This document shows positions 5,976 through 11,761 of a stretch of 11,761 bases of DNA, in pieces. Under the pieces are notes generated by a model that saw only the letters and a list, made by a program, of their open reading frames with translations, did no database searches and was not told where the DNA came from. The stretch covers positions 1 through 11,761 of the forward strand of contig JABDQB010000350.1 of NCBI GenBank assembly GCA_013042495.1, in the 5' to 3' direction. The position numbers were made by a program, and so were the translations under genes. The DNA is from Gemmatimonadota bacterium. Its GTDB lineage: Bacteria; Gemmatimonadota; Gemmatimonadetes; Palauibacterales; Palauibacteraceae. Each line of letters opens with the position of its first letter. The first letter of the stretch is position 1.

Positions 5976-7348
5976 GGCGCACCAGCCGGGGCCAACAGGG
6001 CGGTCACCTCCTCGACGTGCCGCACGAACCGCAAGGATTCGCCGGCCGCTCCACCGAGATCGCCCCGAAGAGCGGCCGGGACCACGGCGCGTTTCAACCC
6101 GGCGTCCAGCACAACCTTGAGGCGAGCTTCAGCGCTCGACACGGCTCGAACCTCCCCTCCGAGCCCCACTTCACCGAAGAAGGCGGTTCCCGGGGGGAAG
6201 GGACGATCGACCCCTGCCGAGACGAGGGCCGCTACGACGGCCAGGTCAGCGGCGGGATCGGCCATCCTGAGTCCACCCACGACACTGAGAAATACATCTT
6301 GTTCGGCCAGGGGGATCCCGGCCTTCTTCTCGAGAACGGCCAGAAGGATGGCCAGCCGACGCGAGTGGAATCCCGTGCAGACCCTCTGAGGAGCCGCAAA
6401 CCTGGCCCGGGCCACCAGCGCCTGAACTTCGGCCAGCAGCGGCCGACTGCCGTGTACCGGAACGGCCACCGCAGCGCCACTTGTCTCAGACCCATCGGGC
6501 GTGAGAAAGAGTGCCGACGGATCCGGCACCGGCACGAGGCCCACGGCGTCCATGCGAAACGCGGCCATTTCTTCGACGCTGCCGAACCGGTTCTTCGATC
6601 CCCGAAGAATCCGGTGGTCGCCAGAGCGCTGCCCGCCGAAATGCAGGACCACGTCGACCAGGTGCTCCAGGGTGCGCGGCCCCGCCAGCGCACCCCCTTT
6701 GGTTACGTGTCCGACGAGCACGCAGGCAGCTCCGGCCTCCTTCACTTCGCGCTGAAGAACGGATGCCACTTCCCGGACCTGAGCCACGCCCCCGGGAACC
6801 GACGAGAGTTGCCTCGAGCCAATGGTCTGGATCGAGTCTACGCAGACGACGGCGGGGCGGGTCTCACGGATGGCGCTCAGTACCTGCTCGAGTTCATTCG
6901 AGGCGAGAAAAGCCACCTCGGAAGCCGTGGCCAACCGCCTCCCGCGCATCGCTACCTGCTCGGCCGACTCCTCGCCGGAGACGTAGAGAACTCCGTGTCC
7001 GCGCTCTCGCAGTCGACCGGCAAGCTGAAGAAGAAGCGTGGATTTCCCGATGCCGGGAGCTCCGCCGAGCAGGACGACGGAACCCGGGACGATGCCTCCA
7101 CCCAGCACCCGGTCGACGTCGCCGAAATCCGTCACGATCCTGACGACAGGCGAGTCGTTCGATTCTCCGAGGGACCTCACCCGGCTCGCGCGACCGGTGC
7201 GACCCGCCCTGGCTCCCTCACGCGGACGAACCTGCAGCGCGTTTTCGTCCAGCGAATTCCACTCGCCGCACGTGGGGCAACGACCCTCCCAGCGAGGAGT
7301 CTCGGCGCCGCAGTCGCGGCATACGTAGACGGTCCTGGTGCGGCTCAT
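5972..7348 (-). CDS. radA: DNA repair protein RadA (Sms), branch-migration ATPase
   Basis: RadA/Sms (458 aa) is a hexameric DnaB-like ATPase that promotes branch migration and processing of recombination intermediates. The N-terminal zinc finger has Cys10, Cys13, Cys24 and Cys27 (CRDCG and CPTCG). The RecA-like core has Walker A GAPGIGKST (96-104), Walker B VVCVDSIQT (167-175) and the RadA signature KNRFG (252-256), where the Lys acts in DNA-dependent ATPase function. The C-terminal part (about 285-458) is the Lon-protease-like domain, including GSRPLLAEVQALV and FFGEVGLGGEVRAV, which scaffolds the ring and has no protease role. The ATG is preceded only by a weak GGGA, and by an 82-bp spacer after dnaB. 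Lying next to dnaB suits a replication-recombination cluster. Complete and undamaged. Confidence 0.97.
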   Translation of the reverse strand: MSRTRTVYVCRDCGAETPRWEGRCPTCGEWNSLDENALQVRPREGARAGRTGRASRVRSLGESNDSPVVRIVTDFGDVDRVLGGGIVPGSVVLLGGAPGIGKSTLLLQLAGRLRERGHGVLYVSGEESAEQVAMRGRRLATASEVAFLASNELEQVLSAIRETRPAVVCVDSIQTIGSRQLSSVPGGVAQVREVASVLQREVKEAGAACVLVGHVTKGGALAGPRTLEHLVDVVLHFGGQRSGDHRILRGSKNRFGSVEEMAAFRMDAVGLVPVPDPSALFLTPDGSETSGAAVAVPVHGSRPLLAEVQALVARARFAAPQRVCTGFHSRRLAILLAVLEKKAGIPLAEQDVFLSVVGGLRMADPAADLAVVAALVSAGVDRPFPPGTAFFGEVGLGGEVRAVSSAEARLKVVLDAGLKRAVVPAALRGDLGGAAGESLRFVRHVEEVTALLAPAGAP

Positions 7349-7401
7349 GCTATCCCGGGACGCTGGTGACCGATGAACTCTCCGACTCGCATCTGCCGTT
7401 C

Positions 7402-7432
7402 GAGCGTCAACAGGGCGTCAACTGCGACGCTC
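7402..7432 (-). repeat. Tandem 8-bp repeat with two alternative hairpins in the dnaB-radA spacer
   Basis: On the minus strand GTTGACGC occurs twice, at 7422-7415 and 7411-7404, an 11-bp period. GAGCGTC at 7432-7426, which begins inside the dnaB stop codon, can pair with GACGCTC at 7408-7402 (7 bp, 17-nt loop). Alternatively its GCGTC part can pair with GACGC at 7419-7415 (5 bp, 6-nt loop). No T-tract follows, so it is not an ordinary intrinsic terminator. A protein-binding site or mRNA structure is possible but unproven. The rest of the 82-bp spacer shows no clear promoter. Confidence 0.45.
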
Positions 7433-8825
7433 AGTGAGCATCGGATCTGCGCGCCGCCGATTCGAAGAGCGTGTAGTTCTTGTGGAAGTACAGACCGAGG
7501 CTTCCCGTGGGTCCATTTCGCTGCTTGCCGATGATCAATTCCGTCTTTCCCTCGATGGACTCGCCCGAGTCGTCCACGAGGTCCTCCGGTTTCCGATAAA
7601 CCTCTTCCCGATAAACGAAGAGCACGAGATCGGCATCCTGTTCGATCGCACCCGACTCACGCAGGTCGGCGAGAACGGGCCTTCTGTCGGTGCGCTGCTC
7701 GGGAGCTCGGGAAAGCTGCGAAAGCGCCACCACCGGGACGTTGAGCTCCTTGGCGACCGCCTTGATGGACCTCGAAATCGCGCTAATCTCCTGTTGCCGA
7801 TTGTCGGCGTTGCTCGGCCCGCTCATCAGCTGCAGGTAATCGACGATGATGAGTCCCAGGTCGACCTCGGAAGCCAGGCGGCGAGCCTTGGCACGAAGTT
7901 CGAGAGCGGTGATCGCCGGCGTATCGTCGATCCAGATGGGCGCGGTGTTCAGGTGACCGGCCGCCGTGGCCAGTCTCGCATACTCATCATCCTGCAGGCG
8001 CCCTCTCCGCAGACGACCGGCGTCAACCCGACCCTCCGCACACAGGAGTCTCTGCACCAGCGCTTCCTTCGACATTTCGAGGGAAAACACCGCCACGGGG
8101 ACTTCTTTGTCGATCGCCGCATGTTGGGCGAAGTTCATCGCCAGCGCCGTCTTTCCCATCGAGGGACGGCCGGCCACGATGATCAGGTCGCCCTTCTGGA
8201 ACCCGGCGGTCATGTTGTCGAGATCCGGAAAACCGGTCGCCACACCGGTCACCGAGCCGGGACTGTTCTGCAGTTCCTCGATCCGCTCGAACGTCGGCCA
8301 GAGGATCTCTTTGATCCACACGAAACCCTGACGCTGCGAGGCCTGGGCGATCTGGAAGATACTCTGCTCCGCCCGATCCAGCGTATCATCGACTTCGCCG
8401 GCCGGGGCGTCATAGGCCTCCCGGACGATGTCGGTCGCGGACTCGATCAGCTGACGGAGGACCGCTTTGTCGCGCAGGATGCGGCAGTGATACTCAATGT
8501 TGGCCGCCGTGGGTACGGCGTCCACGAGCCTGGCCAGATAAGACATCCCCCCTGCGCCATCGAGTTCTCCGGCGGATTTCAACTCATCGGAGAGGGTGAC
8601 CACGTCGATCACCTCGCCCCTCGAGTAAAGCCGCACCATGGCCCGGAAGATCCTCCGATTCGACTCCTTGTAGAACGAACTGTCGCCGACCATCTCGATG
8701 GCCCTCGCCACCGCGTCTCCGTCGATCAACATGGCCGAGAGAACCGAAATTTCGGCCTCATCGGACCATGGGATCTGTCGGCCCGCAACCCCGCTATCGA
8801 CAGCAATCATCGAAGGCTCAGCCAT
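7431..8825 (-). CDS. dnaB: Replicative DNA helicase DnaB
   Basis: The ring-shaped replicative helicase (464 aa) that unwinds DNA ahead of the replisome. The N-terminal DnaB domain (about residues 17-120) is followed by a linker and the RecA-like motor domain. Walker A is GRPSMGKT (219-226), preceded by TGFPDLDNMTAGFQKGDLI. Walker B is LIIVDYLQLM (325-334). The sensor ALSQLSR (367-373) and the arginine finger region KQRNGPTG (434-441) are present. No intein interrupts the motifs, although dnaB is a frequent intein site. The frame extends to a TTG at 8837, but the ATG at 8825 has GGAGG 5 nt before it and is chosen. It overlaps the end of the uracil-DNA glycosylase gene by 8 bp. No loader gene (dnaC or dnaI) is nearby. 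Confidence 0.97.
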   Translation of the reverse strand: MAEPSMIAVDSGVAGRQIPWSDEAEISVLSAMLIDGDAVARAIEMVGDSSFYKESNRRIFRAMVRLYSRGEVIDVVTLSDELKSAGELDGAGGMSYLARLVDAVPTAANIEYHCRILRDKAVLRQLIESATDIVREAYDAPAGEVDDTLDRAEQSIFQIAQASQRQGFVWIKEILWPTFERIEELQNSPGSVTGVATGFPDLDNMTAGFQKGDLIIVAGRPSMGKTALAMNFAQHAAIDKEVPVAVFSLEMSKEALVQRLLCAEGRVDAGRLRRGRLQDDEYARLATAAGHLNTAPIWIDDTPAITALELRAKARRLASEVDLGLIIVDYLQLMSGPSNADNRQQEISAISRSIKAVAKELNVPVVALSQLSRAPEQRTDRRPVLADLRESGAIEQDADLVLFVYREEVYRKPEDLVDDSGESIEGKTELIIGKQRNGPTGSLGLYFHKNYTLFESAARRSDAH

Positions 8826-9684
8826 TCGGGCCTCCAAGGGTCAGCTGGTCTTTCGGTGCCACCGTGTCGCCGGAGACCTCCGCACCAGAAGCCGGCTGCC
8901 CGCCAGGTGTCGCGGACGTCGACGACGTGCTCCGATCGCCATCGGCTATCCGGCGGGCAAGCTGCAGATCTCGCCACGTAGGCCGGGTCCACCCCGGATT
9001 CCGCAGGAGGGCCGCCGGGTGATACGTCACGACGAGGGGATACCCCTCGTAGAGGTGCGTTCGACCCCGCAGGTGACGCAGCGAGTCCCTGCATCCCAGC
9101 AGGGTCTGCGCTGCGAAGGTTCCAAAAGCGACGATCACCGTCGGTCTCACCAGCTCGAGTTGCCGAAGCATGAATGGAGAGCAGGCCTCTATTTCGTCGG
9201 GTGCGGGGTTTCGATTGCCGGGCGGCCGACACTTGAGAACGTTGCAGATGAACACCTCGGCCCGCGGAAACCCGACACTGAGAAGCAAACGATCCAGCAG
9301 CTTCCCGGCCCTGCCGACGAAGGGCAGACCGGTCCGATCCTCGTTGGCGCCCGGCGCTTCTCCGACACATAGAACTCTCGCGTCCGGCGATCCGTCGGAA
9401 AACACGACCTTCGTCCGTGTCGAGTGGAGTCCACACCGGGTGCATGCCTCCGCTACCGTGCGCAGCGCGTCCATGTCGCCGATACCGAGGATGTCCTCGC
9501 GCGTTCCCTCGCTGGACAGGCGGCTCAAATCCAGTTCGGACTCGCCCGTACCCGCGGCGCCGGACCCCGTCACACGGATCCGTTCCAGCGCATCGCTCCG
9601 GGTGCCCGCCAGGAATAGCTCTGGCTCCCCGAGGGCCATACGGCCGTCGAGCCAGCTCCGGAGAGCAGCTCGCAACTCGGTCAT
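8818..9684 (-). CDS. Family 4 uracil-DNA glycosylase (iron-sulfur type)
   Basis: A family 4 uracil-DNA glycosylase (288 aa), which removes uracil from DNA after cytosine deamination or dUTP incorporation. Four cysteines suited to the [4Fe-4S] cluster are visible: 81 and 84 in CTRCGL, 152 in KCRPPGNRNP and 168 in ACSPF. The water-activating motif is GEAPGANED (109-117), then GLPFVGRAGKLLD (119-131). The uracil-site motif YHPAALLRNP (221-230) lies near the end. The catalytic core spans about 75-245. The first 70 residues and the last 40, rich in Ser, Thr, Gly and Pro, fall outside the core and are unassigned. The ATG overlaps the coaBC stop as ATGA, and the gene overlaps dnaB by 8 bp, placing this repair enzyme in a replication cluster. 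Confidence 0.94.
   Translation of the reverse strand: MTELRAALRSWLDGRMALGEPELFLAGTRSDALERIRVTGSGAAGTGESELDLSRLSSEGTREDILGIGDMDALRTVAEACTRCGLHSTRTKVVFSDGSPDARVLCVGEAPGANEDRTGLPFVGRAGKLLDRLLLSVGFPRAEVFICNVLKCRPPGNRNPAPDEIEACSPFMLRQLELVRPTVIVAFGTFAAQTLLGCRDSLRHLRGRTHLYEGYPLVVTYHPAALLRNPGWTRPTWRDLQLARRIADGDRSTSSTSATPGGQPASGAEVSGDTVAPKDQLTLGGPNG
8831..8835 (-). promoter_or_regulatory. Ribosome-binding site fixing the ATG start of dnaB
   Basis: GGAGG on the minus strand lies 5 nt before the ATG at 8825, within the last codons of the glycosylase gene. It decides against the TTG at 8837, which overlaps the site itself. Confidence 0.8.
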
Positions 9685-10871
9685 GAGATGCGCCCTTCGA
9701 CATGATCGAGCAGCCTCTCTGCGACCTCGGCCTTGGACAACAGGGGCATATTTTCGACCACCCCCTCGGCGTCGATGAGCACCACCTGATTCGTCTCCGC
9801 TTCAGCGCCCCGGTCCGCTCGACCCGCCTCGTTCACGGCCACCATATCGATGCCCTTGCTTTCAAGCTTCCTTCGGCCGTTGCCGATCGGGTCCTCTGTT
9901 TCGAGCGCGAACCCGAGGGTAAAGACGCCGACCCCGGCCCTGAGGTCGCGGGTCTCTGCCAGGAGGTCAGGTCCGGATTCGAGACGAATCTCGAGGTGAT
10001 CACGATCGCCGCGCTTGATCTTCTGCTCGAGCGGGTCGGCAACGACGAAGTCCGCGACGGCGGCAGCCATGACGAGCACGGCAGCGTCCGCGAGTTCCTG
10101 TTGCAAGGCCTCCAACATCTCCCGGCTGGTCTCGACCCGAATCAGCTGCGGCCCACGGGGCGGGACAATCGTCGTAGGACCGGCAATCAGCACGACGTCG
10201 GCCCCTCGGAGCCACGCCGACGAGGCGACCGCAAGGCCCATCCGCCCGGAGGATCGATTACCCACGAAGCGCACGGGATCCACCGGCGCAAGGGTCGGTC
10301 CAGCGGTGACCACGATCTTTCGTCCGGCAAGGGCGGAACCGCTTCGCATCAGCCGCACGGCCGCGGCCAGTATGTCTTCGGGCTCGGACATCCGGCCCGG
10401 CCCCACTTCCCCTTCCGCCAGCTCGCCCTCCTCGGGGCCCATGATGCGCACGCCCCGGTCGGCAAGCGCCTGCACGTTAGCCTGGGTCGCGGAGTGACTC
10501 CACATCCGCACGTTCATAGCCGGGCAAGCCAACAAGGGGCAATCGGCCGCCAGAAGCGTCGAGCTGGCCATGTCGTCCGCTATGCCGTGCGCCATCTTCG
10601 CCAGGATGTTGGCCGTGGCCGGCGCGATGATCGCCAGGTCCGCCTCGCGTCCGAGCTCGATGTGGGCGAGGGGCTCGCTCCAGAGATCGGTCAGCACAGG
10701 CCGCCCACTCAGCGCCTCGAACGTCGTGGCGCCCACCATCTTCTCGGCCGAGTCTGTCATCACGACATCAACGCGGGCACCGGCCTGGCGCAGTCGCCGC
10801 AGGAGGGTCACGCTCTTGTAAGCAGCGATCCCACCCGAGACAACCAGCAAGACGCGGCGCCCGTCCAGCAT
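9681..10871 (-). CDS. coaBC: Bifunctional phosphopantothenoylcysteine decarboxylase/phosphopantothenate-cysteine ligase
   Basis: CoaBC (396 aa) adds cysteine to 4'-phosphopantothenate using CTP (CoaB half), then decarboxylates the product to phosphopantetheine with FMN (CoaC half), in coenzyme A synthesis. The N-terminal CoaC domain (about 1-175) has VSGGIAAYK (11-19), the catalytic His70 in LAHIELG, and PAMNVRMW (117-124) with Asn120. The later motif, ACGDIGPGRM in E. coli, reads AEGEVGPGRM: Glu153 replaces the Cys. The CoaB domain (about 184-396) shows TAGPTLAPVDPVRF (189-202), NRSSGRMG (205-212), AAAVADF (269-275), KIKR (284-287) and GFALETED (320-327). The ATG at 10871 is preferred; a GTG at 10877 sharing the last base of the rpoZ stop is an alternative. 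Its stop overlaps the glycosylase start. Confidence 0.95.
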   Translation of the reverse strand: MLDGRRVLLVVSGGIAAYKSVTLLRRLRQAGARVDVVMTDSAEKMVGATTFEALSGRPVLTDLWSEPLAHIELGREADLAIIAPATANILAKMAHGIADDMASSTLLAADCPLLACPAMNVRMWSHSATQANVQALADRGVRIMGPEEGELAEGEVGPGRMSEPEDILAAAVRLMRSGSALAGRKIVVTAGPTLAPVDPVRFVGNRSSGRMGLAVASSAWLRGADVVLIAGPTTIVPPRGPQLIRVETSREMLEALQQELADAAVLVMAAAVADFVVADPLEQKIKRGDRDHLEIRLESGPDLLAETRDLRAGVGVFTLGFALETEDPIGNGRRKLESKGIDMVAVNEAGRADRGAEAETNQVVLIDAEGVVENMPLLSKAEVAERLLDHVEGRIS

Positions 10872-10876
10872 CGCCA

Positions 10877-11098
10877 CTACTCAGCCGGAGCGGAGCGCTT
10901 GCGGACCAGACGATACTCCAGTTGACCGGAGGAAATGGCAGCGAGTGCCATCGTGGTAAGCTTGTTGGCACCGTAGGGAGAGCGCTCGAGGGGTAGCGCG
11001 TTCAGCTCACGCGCGTACTTGGCCGACACGAGCACCCCCAGGTACTTGTCCGAAGCAGCCGGAACAAGATCCTCAGGAGTGTAGACTCTATTTTGCAT
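10877..11098 (-). CDS. rpoZ: DNA-directed RNA polymerase omega subunit
   Basis: The small omega subunit (73 aa) that helps beta-prime fold and assemble in RNA polymerase. The start MQNRVYTPEDL, the central YLGVLVSAKYARELN (20-34) and KLTTMALAAISSGQLEY (46-62) follow the family pattern of a helix carrying the conserved Ala-(Lys/Arg)-x-Ala-Arg region followed by a KLTT(x)AL(x)EI-like segment. The usual acidic EI is AI here, a mild divergence. The position between gmk and coaBC is the widely conserved bacterial order and strengthens a call that the short length alone would leave weaker. The ATG at 11098 has AAAGGAA 5 nt upstream, and only 14 bp separate it from gmk. It ends with TAG, unlike most neighbours, which use TGA. 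Confidence 0.92.
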   Translation of the reverse strand: MQNRVYTPEDLVPAASDKYLGVLVSAKYARELNALPLERSPYGANKLTTMALAAISSGQLEYRLVRKRSAPAE

Positions 11099-11103
11099 TC
11101 GGG

Positions 11104-11110
11104 TTCCTTT
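11104..11110 (-). promoter_or_regulatory. Ribosome-binding site of rpoZ
   Basis: AAAGGAA on the minus strand lies 5 nt before the ATG at 11098 and fills half of the 14-bp gmk-rpoZ spacer. Confidence 0.7.
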
Positions 11111-11112
11111 GC

Positions 11113-11761
11113 TCAGGACGCGTTCAGCATCCGATTCAATGATTCACTGAGTTCCCGGATCGATTCTCTTACTACCGGGCTCAGTCGCTTGACCCTGTGG
11201 CGTTCGGCCGAGACGATCGCCTCGACCGCCTGCAGCGTATCGTCCAGTTCATCGTTCACGACCGCGTAGTCGAACCGCTCGACCTCCGAGAGCTCCGACA
11301 GGGCGGATCTCATGCGCCTCCGAAACGTCTCCACGTCTTCACTGCCCCGCCCACGTAACCGATCCACAAGCCGTTCGTAGTTCGGCGGCAGCAGGAACAC
11401 GGTCAGCGCATCGGGCTGCCTGGCCCGGAGCTGCCGGGTTCCCTGGACATCGATGTCGAGCAGGAGGTGCGCTTCCCGGGCCCACGCCCGCTCCAGATTC
11501 GATCTGGGCGTTCCGTACAACTCCCCATGTACCTCGGCCCACTCCAGTAGATCCCCATCCCGGACCAGAGATTCGAAATCCTCCGGTGCGAGAAACTGGT
11601 AGTCGGCGCCCTCCACCTCTCCCGGGCGGGGACTGCGAGTCGTGGCCGACACCGAAAACACGAGGTCGGACCGCCGCTGCAACAGCGCCTTCCGCACCGT
11701 CGTCTTACCACCACCTGATGGTCCCGCGAGGACGATCGGAAAGAGATGGGACGGCGCCGGT
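11113..11761 (-). CDS. gmk: Guanylate kinase, start beyond the window edge
   Basis: Guanylate kinase phosphorylates GMP (and dGMP) to the diphosphate with ATP, supplying GTP and dGTP. The visible 215 residues begin PAPSHLFPIVLAGPSGGGK; no start codon is in the window, so a few N-terminal residues are missing. The P-loop GPSGGGKTT takes the place of the common GPSGVGKGT. SATTRSPRPGEVEGADYQF matches the GMP-binding signature (T-x-R-x-P-R-x-G-E followed by G-x-D-Y). GDLLEWAEVHGELYGTP holds the family's W(A/E)xVHGxxYGT motif. LLDIDVQGTRQLR matches the core strand before the lid, FLLPPNYERLVDRLRGRGSE is the lid, and RRRM and YAVVNDELD follow near the C-terminus. It is the most upstream gene seen; the operon promoter must lie further out. 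Confidence 0.96.
   Translation of the reverse strand, partial: PAPSHLFPIVLAGPSGGGKTTVRKALLQRRSDLVFSVSATTRSPRPGEVEGADYQFLAPEDFESLVRDGDLLEWAEVHGELYGTPRSNLERAWAREAHLLLDIDVQGTRQLRARQPDALTVFLLPPNYERLVDRLRGRGSEDVETFRRRMRSALSELSEVERFDYAVVNDELDDTLQAVEAIVSAERHRVKRLSPVVRESIRELSESLNRMLNAS

Noticed and set aside
6017..7369. A 450-codon plus-strand open frame opposite radA
   Set aside because: Low-complexity, Arg-rich translation with no family motif. The radA frame on the other strand explains the lack of stops.
7399..7425. Two TTGACG hexamers resembling -35 boxes upstream of radA
   Set aside because: No -10-like hexamer lies 16-18 nt downstream of either copy. They are better described as part of the tandem repeat.
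7431..8825. Intein within dnaB
   Set aside because: Walker A, Walker B and the arginine-finger region run without interruption and the protein is of normal length.
7434..8981. A 515-codon open frame on the plus strand opposite dnaB
   Set aside because: It is the antisense shadow of dnaB in GC-rich DNA. The translation is Arg/His/Gly-rich, shows no domain I recognise, and the opposite strand carries full DnaB motifs.
9702..10925. A 407-codon plus-strand open frame opposite coaBC
   Set aside because: Same shadow pattern: no recognisable motif, while coaBC motifs are intact on the minus strand.
11700..11761. Unusual P-loop GPSGGGKTT in guanylate kinase
   Set aside because: The residues still fit the Walker A pattern GxxxxGK(S/T), and family members vary at these places, so this is not evidence of altered function.
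1..11761. Mobile element, CRISPR array, tRNA, riboswitch or defence system
   Set aside because: No repeat array, integrase, transposase, cloverleaf-like segment or long leader was seen. Virtually every base is in a recognised housekeeping gene or a short spacer.

Overview
The window is a stretch of bacterial core housekeeping DNA. It is GC-rich (roughly 60-65% by eye) and almost fully coding, and all fourteen genes lie on the minus strand. I see no tRNA, rRNA, CRISPR array, insertion sequence, phage gene or other mobile element. The gene order gmk-rpoZ-coaBC, the form of the omega subunit, and the coupling to a family 4 uracil-DNA glycosylase, dnaB and radA would fit a Gemmatimonadota-like or other high-GC, non-proteobacterial lineage. 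That placement is inferred from gene style and would need a phylogeny.

Read in the direction of transcription (from base 11761 down to 1), the layout is as follows. The first genes are gmk (guanylate kinase, start beyond the window edge), rpoZ (RNA polymerase omega), coaBC (coenzyme A synthesis), a family 4 uracil-DNA glycosylase and dnaB (replicative helicase). After an 82-bp spacer come radA (recombination), ispD (MEP isoprenoid pathway), tsaC/ywlC (t6A tRNA modification), a low-molecular-weight phosphatase of YwlE type, aroE (shikimate pathway) and a comF-type phosphoribosyltransferase. After a 92-bp spacer comes a glycolytic trio, gap, pgk and tpiA; tpiA runs off the other window edge.

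Most junctions overlap or nearly touch. Four stop/start overlaps are of the ATGA, GTGA or TTGA type, so translational coupling within long polycistronic messages is likely. The two spacers are the only places with room for separate regulation. Neither contains a promoter or a U-tract terminator that I can defend. The dnaB-radA spacer holds a tandem 8-bp repeat able to form two alternative hairpins.

The genes do not form one pathway. Replication and repair (dnaB, radA, the glycosylase), nucleotide and cofactor supply (gmk, coaBC), transcription and translation quality (rpoZ, tsaC), biosynthesis (ispD, aroE) and central glycolysis are packed together. I found no convincing evidence of an undescribed system. 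The best leads are residue-level: a glutamate at the usual catalytic cysteine of the CoaC domain, the threonine of protein-arginine phosphatases in the YwlE-like enzyme, and an altered nucleotide-binding SxN motif in TsaC.
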